64,000 nucleotides of DNA from contig NC_086034.1 of NCBI RefSeq assembly GCF_036323735.1, forward strand, positions 67,629,939 through 67,693,938. Direction: 5' to 3'. Source of the stretch: Rattus norvegicus. Lineage: Eukaryota > Chordata > Mammalia > Rodentia > Muridae. Of the stretch, positions 59,067-64,000 are shown piece after piece. The notes under the pieces were generated by a model that saw only the letters and a list, made by a program, of their open reading frames with translations, made no database searches and had not been told where the DNA came from. Each line of letters begins with the position of its first letter. The stretch's first letter is position 1. A program made the translations under genes and the position numbers.

Positions 59067-61363
59067 CATACTACATACATACATATATATCCTATACAAC
59101 TCTTGGTTTTTCCAAATACACTTTATGATTTGAATTAAAGTAACTTACATATCTTATACAATATACACTTAGCAGTTGCCCAAACATGGGGTAATACATG
59201 CTTATCCCATGAATAGCAGCTACATAAAAGACTTGTGGGGTCAGTGGTCATGTTGGTGGATGACGTGAAATGTGCTGAGAAGGAAGAGAGAATAGTAAAG
59301 GTATCATTCCTACAGTGTCACGTAGAGTTTATAAAAGGAGTTTGCACATCTGACTCAACCTCCTTAAAACAGTACCTGTATAATAGGCATATCACCTTTA
59401 ATTACAAAGAATAAAACAAGATTCATGCTATCTGACCTGGTCCCACTCACAACAATACAAAGAGAACTAAACTGGGCATAGTGTTGCACCCCTGTAATCT
59501 GAGGTATATGTATTTGAGGAAGCTGAAGCAGGAGCATCTCTCACAGTTGAGACCAACATAGATTACATAGGAAATACAAAGCCAGCCTATAAAGAAGTAT
59601 GTCTTAATAAGAAAAAGAAAGGCACTAGTGTAAAAGCCTTTTAACTCCAAGTTTATCTCACCTCATTGTTCTGTAGCCAGAGGATCAGGGACCTAGCTCA
59701 GTTGGTAAGGTGTGTGTCTAACATGCAAAGCCCTGGGCTCAGTCCACGCCAGTGCATACACCAGGCAGGCATGGTGAGGCTCTTGCCCGGAAGCCCAGCA
59801 CTTGGAAGCAGGATCAGAAATTCAGGGCCAACATCCTTGGCCACATGAAACCCTGCCTGAAGAGGCCAGAAGTAAGCACAGCGGTCAAGAGCACTTGCTG
59901 TTTCTCCAAAGGATCCATATTTGGGTCCTAGCAACCATGTCAGGCTGTTCTATGAAGTCCAGCTCCAGGGGATCAGACGCCTCTGGCCTCCTCAGGCACT
60001 CTCCATGCTGACACACACATACACATAATTACGATTAATAAAAATCCTTTTTAAAAGAGACTGCCTGGGGCAGGTGTGGTGGCACTCGTAGAAATCAGAG
60101 GTAGAACCTGTTAGTTCCAGGCCAGCCTGGTCTACATAAAAGTTCCAGGCCAGCCAAGGGTACTCAGTGAGACCCTACCTCAAAAACAAGTAAATAAAAT
60201 ATAGAGAAAATTAAGACCTGGCTCGAAAAAACAAACAAACAAACAAACAAAAAAAAAACCCCAAAGCACTGAAAGCAGCACATACACTAGCTGATAGCAA
60301 TCTAATTCAATCACTTATTAGAAACTGTTTTCACTATTTTATCCCAAGTATTACTTCCAAATAGAGTAATTTCCTTATCTAATAATTATGAACAAGTTAG
60401 AAATCCCTGTATCTAAATTAATGCTGAAAGACTGGGTCCTCCCCAAATACCCATGGGTACTTAGCATAAGATACTTGATTACATATAAATAGGACAGAAT
60501 TTTCAATTTCCGTAACTATTACTGGCAGGATTTCCAATTTCTCAAGGCAGTTGTTCGGTGGAGAAAATGGAATTTGAAGACTTCAGTTCTAATCTTGAAT
60601 TTGCTCCTATCTGATTACTTCGTCTCTAGGAAGCCACAACTGCTCTGGTCCTTAAGAAATCCACTATGTCAACACCTCTATCTGCCTGACAATAGTGAAA
60701 ATGAGGTACTCACTTATTCAAGTGGGGCTTAAGAAGCCCCAAGACCACAGCGAATCTCCCCCGATCATCTTTGTTTTCTCCGCATAGGAATTCTGCCACA
60801 GAACTGCACTCAGTAACACGAAACAGTAAAGACAGCACCTCACCAGCAACATGCTGAGATTTCGGACTGGTCCATGGCTGCTTCAATCTGTGTGTGATGG
60901 CAAAAATATACGTGGGTCCTGACAAGTGGCGGAGGCCTGTCTTCCATGCAGGGCAGACGGGAGAACTCTTAGCAGTTTCAACCTTCCCCAACAGCTTAAG
61001 AAATAGTAACCCAACCTCAGTTGCCTTCTCGGGCACTTCGGGATGTTCTTCGCTTCCATCTGCCTTCTCCTTGGGTGCTGCGAACTTCTCCAGGGCTTTC
61101 GCCACCTGTCCCAGGATCTCGGGCATCTCCCGGGGGGATCCACCACCCCCAGTCCCCTCAAATAATTTGTCACATTCGGTGGCTTCTATTAAAGCACCGA
61201 GGTCTCTTAGAGCGGCATTTCCTGCGTTGCCTTGTCCTGATGACTCTTGGCGGCTGAGACCGTGCAGAATCTTGGAAAAGGCTTGTTGGAGGGCCGGGGG
61301 AGACACCTCTGTAGGCAGGGAGCAGCCGCCCCCCGACTTCTCTTCGGTGCTGCCAAGCTTCAT
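53883..61363 (-). CDS. TTI2: TTI2, TELO2-interacting protein 2 (complete, 7 coding exons)
   Basis: TTI2 is a HEAT/ARM-like subunit of the TTT complex (TELO2-TTI1-TTI2), an HSP90 co-chaperone that stabilises PIKK kinases such as ATM, ATR and mTOR. Coding exons on the minus strand: 61363-60714, 58935-58749, 58268-58176, 57786-57599, 57526-57383, 55273-55111, 53993-53883. All have GT-AG sites and join in frame to 511 residues (human about 508). The start is the ATG encoding MKLGSTEEK; the frame is open further upstream by chance but nothing there looks like the protein. Recognisable segments in order are LGQVAKALEKFAAP, FSWTLQQVTQPWLSQHLEK, HRLLLRRTYARNLPAFV, LGILTARHLKRLEQ and ATDCLILLDHCSQG. 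The acidic tail (APGEDPGDD) differs from the human C-terminus as I remember it. No disruption seen. Confidence 0.97.
54420..54700 (+). mobile_element. B3-type SINE (TTI2 intron 6)
   Basis: GGAGATAGCTCAGTGGGATG and CCCGAGTTCAATCCCATG are the tRNA-derived head. GGTTTGCTTGGCCAGCCAAG and the late CTGTGTAAGCACTCACAAG fit the body of a B3. Confidence 0.65.
55700..55800 (+). mobile_element. B1 SINE fragment
   Basis: TGGCATGTGCTTATAATCCC, CAGGAGATCTACAACTTGAG and ACTACAGAGCAAAACTT match a decayed B1 in plus orientation. Confidence 0.65.
56760..57065 (+). repeat. Rodent L1-type 3'-end repeat
   Basis: CACAGCCATACCTGCCTGTC, GCTGCCATGAAGGTCAGGGA and GTAAGCCCAAAACAAACTTTC resemble the plus-strand order of rodent 3'-end repeats (compare 37820-37990). 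Subclass uncertain. Confidence 0.5.
59038..59092 (+). repeat. (TACA)n microsatellite
   Basis: About ten TACA units with one interruption (ACTACATAC) lie in TTI2 intron 1, about 100 bp upstream (intron side) of the second coding exon's acceptor. Confidence 0.9.
59465..60260 (+). mobile_element. SINE cluster in TTI2 intron 1: B1, B4, B2/B3, B1
   Basis: Four plus-strand SINEs follow each other. 59465-59610 is an old B1. 59690-59875 is a B4 with an ID-like head (GGGACCTAGCTCAGTTGGTA) and B1-like tail. 59876-60058 is a B2/B3 (AGCGGTCAAGAGCACTTGCT). 60062-60260 is a B1 (GGTGTGGTGGCACTCGTAGA) with a (CAAA)n tail. Confidence 0.75.
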
Positions 61364-61639
61364 TCCTAGTCTCACCCGATGGGCTGGGCTCTCCGCGGGG
61401 TCAGAGACCAAATAGGGGAGGTGTTCGGGGCCGGGAGTACCCCAACGAACAAATCTAAAATCATGCACAGTGAAAAGGCTTACTGTTATGACACAAGGAT
61501 CGAGTGTCAATCCACTCGGTTAAGTGGGTGTAAGAAGGGGCCTCCTAACATGTGGCGAAATTTGTCTTTCTGGAGACTCAAAAACAAGTTAATTTTAAAG
61601 ATAACCTACTGAACTGTGACACCAAAAAGGCTCCCGACA

Positions 61640-61745
61640 CCTACAGCTTTTCCCGTACAGCATCCGTACCCAGCAACTTCCGGCCCTGGATAACATTGTT
61701 GCCGTAAAGCAAAACTAACTTCCGCCATTGGAGCCGCAACGCTTC
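61640..61745 (-). promoter_or_regulatory. TTI2: Candidate TTI2 promoter
   Basis: On the minus strand a CCAAT box abuts an ETS-like GCGGAAGT at 61731-61718, and a second ETS site, CCGGAAGT, lies at 61683-61676. There is no TATA box. The start codon follows at 61363. The arrangement fits a housekeeping promoter; the transcription start is inferred at about 61620-61680 and any untranslated exon structure is not resolved. Confidence 0.5.
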
Positions 61746-61967
61746 TTTTTACGACTCATGGCCAAAAAGCAACAGTCCGTCCGAAAGGGACCGAGTAAAA
61801 GGTGGAGCTATGACGAATATATTTGCATAGTTAAGCGTCCGCTCACTAATTTTGATTCTGATTTCATTTGCTAGGGTAGAAACAAGAGAATTTTCGCGAA
61901 ATCTCAGTAATGTTTAGAGTGTAGTAGATTTCGTGTGCAGAGCCTAGATAGAGCTGTATCATGTTAG

Positions 61968-61987
61968 TGACCCTCTTCCTAAACTGG
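61968..61987 (+). promoter_or_regulatory. SNORD13: Candidate proximal sequence element (PSE) of SNORD13
   Basis: The stretch opens TGACC and carries TAAA near its middle, agreeing with the vertebrate snRNA PSE consensus at about 12 of 20 positions. It lies 41-60 bp upstream of the snoRNA 5' end, the usual PSE position. U13 is known to be independently transcribed by RNA polymerase II from an snRNA-like promoter with a capped 5' end. The match is moderate. Confidence 0.4.
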
Positions 61988-62027
61988 TAGGGCTTACTTG
62001 ATATTTCTCAAGGCAGAGACGCCTACC

Positions 62028-62132
62028 GATCCTTTCGGTTCATAAAGCGTGATGATTGGGTGTTCATGCCGCGTGCGTGATATGTGCCGCCCATTAAACC
62101 TTGTTACGACATGGGCACATTACCCGTCTGAC
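62028..62132 (+). ncRNA. SNORD13: SNORD13 (U13 box C/D snoRNA)
   Basis: U13 is an atypical box C/D snoRNA that base-pairs with the 3' end of 18S rRNA; it is required for 18S 3' processing and guides NAT10-dependent N4-acetylation of helix 45. The 105-nt segment matches remembered human U13 over most of its length. Box C GTGATGA is at 62049-62055 and box D CTGA at 62128-62131. The 15-nt guide AAACCTTGTTACGAC (62096-62110) is an exact complement of the 18S segment GTCGTAACAAGGTTT. The 5' end GATCCTT can pair with AAGGATC near the 18S 3' terminus. Its position upstream of TTI2 on the opposite strand matches human synteny. It is not intronic, so it needs its own promoter. Ends are set by the human alignment and could shift by a base or two. 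Confidence 0.95.
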
Positions 62133-63540
62133 GTGAACTTAGAAGGATCCACAAGTTATGTTTCATATTTAGATTAGATCACCGTCCCGCTTTTAACTTC
62201 TGTGTCTGGTTACTGGTGATAGGGTCGCTTAGGTGAGACCAAGGCTTCTACCTCCCTGTAACCATGCTTAAGAATGACAGGGTTTTAGTTCTTACAGATG
62301 GCTTTGGTGCATGCATTTCTAAGGAAGGTGATTTTAAGTTATTACTCCATTGTGTATGAATGCTTTGTCCACATGCACATCCGTGTACCCAGTGCTCTCC
62401 TGGTCCCCGCGGAAGCCGCAAAAGGGTCTCTAATTCTCTGAACTTGAATTTCTGAAGTTTCTTAGCTATGGTATGCTCTTAACTGAGCCATCCTTCAGCT
62501 CTGTGGCATGTACTCAGTGTTACACTATTTCCAACTACTCTACCAGTGATGCCTGTAAGACTTCTTTTCCCAGTGTGACCTCTTGCAAATGGCAATAGCT
62601 CAGATCTCAATGTCTTACTGTACTGGGGGAAAAATGTAGATAATAATAGTCCCCATCTCTTAGGACCATTTTTAATGTACATAAACGCTGAGAACAGTAT
62701 CTGATCAGCATACAGTTCATACAGTGTTAGCTTCCATTGTTATGCAAAAGTACCCGCGTTAATTTACATTCCCTCGTTCCGAAGAAATTTGGTGATTAGA
62801 ATTCTAACTCAGGACCTCTTTCTTTTGGCTTTCCCCACTCTGACCAATGGGTGGCACTCTGATCAATCACTGTTAACCACTTCCACCGGGAAACCTTCCC
62901 TTACAAAAGCAGCTTGAGGCCAGTCAATAAGAGGTTATTGTGTCCGTACTGTGTGGGACGTTTCTTCTCTGGAACATGTGCCTTTTGTGTCCAGTGGCTC
63001 CAGACGCCCTCTAGACTTGAGGAATGCTCTGTATTGTTGAGATCTCTTGCTGAGTTTCCCAAAGCCAGAGCCAGCCATGCCTTCACTTCTAGTGCCTGGC
63101 ACAATTTAGTCAAGGCAACAAATGCGTCCTGAATGCCCATGTCCACACACAGAGGACAGGCTGAATTGACCATGATCCATCCACACAATGCAGCTCCGTA
63201 GAGCTGCGTCTGCACAATGAAACTGCAGTGAGGAGAAAAAGAGCAATCTCTGTGTAACACCGTGGAACTCTGGGATACATACATAGGTGGAAAGAGCGGA
63301 GGGGAGGTGGGGTAGAAGATGCTCTCTTTCTTGTAAGAAAGAAGGGAGAATAGACAGCAAGATAGATGCATGTCTTTGTGTGTTAACAAAATAGAAATGG
63401 AGGGTAGATAACAAATGAATAAAAATATTACATGTCAGGGAATAACAGGATGAAGGGATGGAAGCAAGACCTCCCTACATGTACTTCTATAGTTTTGACT
63501 TTGCGATCCCGTGAAACCCTTACATAATTATTTTTGAGAG
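62133..63540. other. Intergenic region right of SNORD13
   Basis: I see no exon, RNA gene or recognisable young repeat. A weak snRNA 3'-box-like stretch might lie at about 62158-62185, but the match is poor. By synteny the next gene to the right would be RNF122, which is not reached in this window. Confidence 0.55.
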
Positions 63541-63544
63541 AAAG

Positions 63545-63830
63545 TAAATCAGGTGTGATGGCACATGAATGTAATACCAACTTGAGGGAGGCTAAGGCAG
63601 GAAGATCCATGCCAGCCTGGGATAAATAGTAATACGTCTCAGTTGGGAGTGTGTTTGCCTAGCATGCAGAAGGCGATGGGCCAGAACCCCCGGCAGCACA
63701 TGAGATTGGGGGCGGGGTGTAGGCCTGAACTCCTAGCAGTGGTGAGGTCGAGGCAGCAGGATCAGAAGTGCAAGGCTCGTCTGGGTCACATGAGACTCAA
63801 AATAAATAAAATAAATAAAGACTGAATAAG
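63545..63830 (+). mobile_element. B1 fragment and B4 SINE
   Basis: 63545-63640 has GTGATGGCACATGAATGTAA and CCAGCCTGGGATAAATAG of a B1. 63640-63830 has an ID-like head (TTGCCTAGCATGCAGAAGGC) and a B1-like tail ending (AAAT)n, the B4 layout. Confidence 0.65.
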
Positions 63831-63844
63831 TGGATGAATTAGGA

Positions 63845-64000
63845 AGTCGAATTCACTAGACTGGCCAGAAAGAAAAAGCGCTGAAAATTTTTGGCAAGGA
63901 TTTGGGGAAACAATACGAAATGCCCATATGGTGTTGCAGGAGGCGTTGTGGCTGCTGGTGCAGGACAGTTTGACAGTTTCTCTGAGAATTAAACAGGGTC
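63845..64000 (+). mobile_element. Ancient L1 ORF2 fragment running off the window
   Basis: GCCCATATGGTGTTGCAGG and GACAGTTTCTCTGAGAATTAAAC resemble the L1 ORF2 segment encoding the C-terminal part of the protein, just upstream of the part seen at 13470 and 38140. It is heavily diverged and continues past 64000. Confidence 0.5.

Larger units (their letters stand above)
58936..60713 (-). other. TTI2 intron 1 (between coding exons 1 and 2)
   Basis: The intron runs from the GTGAGT donor at 60713-60708 to the TTTCAG acceptor at 58938-58936. It contains a (TACA)n repeat and a cluster of B1, B4 and B2/B3 SINEs at 59465-60260, listed separately. The stretches 59100-59460 and 60270-60700 show nothing I can support. 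Confidence 0.8.
61364..62027. other. Divergent intergenic region between TTI2 and SNORD13
   Basis: This 664-bp region is free of transposons and carries both outward-facing promoters. CpG density is moderate around 61640-61760. Apart from the TTI2 CCAAT/ETS motifs and the SNORD13 PSE candidate I see no named element; 61800-61960 is unassigned but repeat-free. Confidence 0.6.

Noticed and set aside
60894..61415. A 173-codon plus-strand frame opposite the TTI2 first coding exon
   Set aside because: It is the antisense shadow of a real coding exon.

Overview
This is mammalian, specifically rodent and most likely rat (Rattus), nuclear DNA. The genes are split by GT-AG introns, the intergenic and intronic DNA is full of B1, B2/B3, B4 and L1 repeats, and five nearly intact ID (BC1-type) SINEs sit between clean target-site duplications; ID expansion of this kind is typical of rat. 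The gene order FUT10(-), MAK16(+), TTI2(-), SNORD13(+) is that of human 8p12. Gene identities come from recognising the translated exons. No database search was run.

Layout. Positions 1-31.9 kb are the 5' part of FUT10 on the minus strand: a probable non-coding exon 1 and promoter near 31.7-32.0 kb, the first coding exon at 24428-24763 (start codon 24506-24508), and the second coding exon at 18359-18653. The catalytic exons lie beyond the left edge. The introns are mostly transposon remnants and microsatellites. Positions 32-45 kb are intergenic and repeat-rich: two old L1 3' ends, a 450-bp polypurine tract and a solo gammaretroviral LTR at 44485-45020. MAK16 follows as a complete gene of ten coding exons (45864-53470, 293 codons plus stop) behind a CpG-rich promoter. 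TTI2 is a complete convergent gene of seven coding exons (61363 down to 53883, 511 codons plus stop); its stop codon is only 412 bp from that of MAK16. About 660 bp upstream of the TTI2 start, on the opposite strand, is SNORD13 (U13 snoRNA, 62028-62132) with a candidate snRNA-type promoter element. From 62.2 kb to the end I see only unique intergenic sequence and SINE/L1 remnants.

Functions. MAK16 (pre-60S ribosome assembly) and SNORD13 (18S rRNA 3'-end modification and processing) both serve ribosome biogenesis. TTI2 is a subunit of the TTT co-chaperone complex that matures PIKK kinases. FUT10 is a membrane-anchored fucosyltransferase-family protein. They are neighbours by conserved synteny, not an operon.

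I found no undescribed multi-gene system. The best leads are: an overlapping upstream ORF across the FUT10 start codon, the MLV-like solo LTR 0.84 kb upstream of MAK16 in the same orientation, possible overlapping antisense poly(A) signals between MAK16 and TTI2, a perfect 80-bp tandem duplication, a long GAA/GGA tract, and the SNORD13 promoter.
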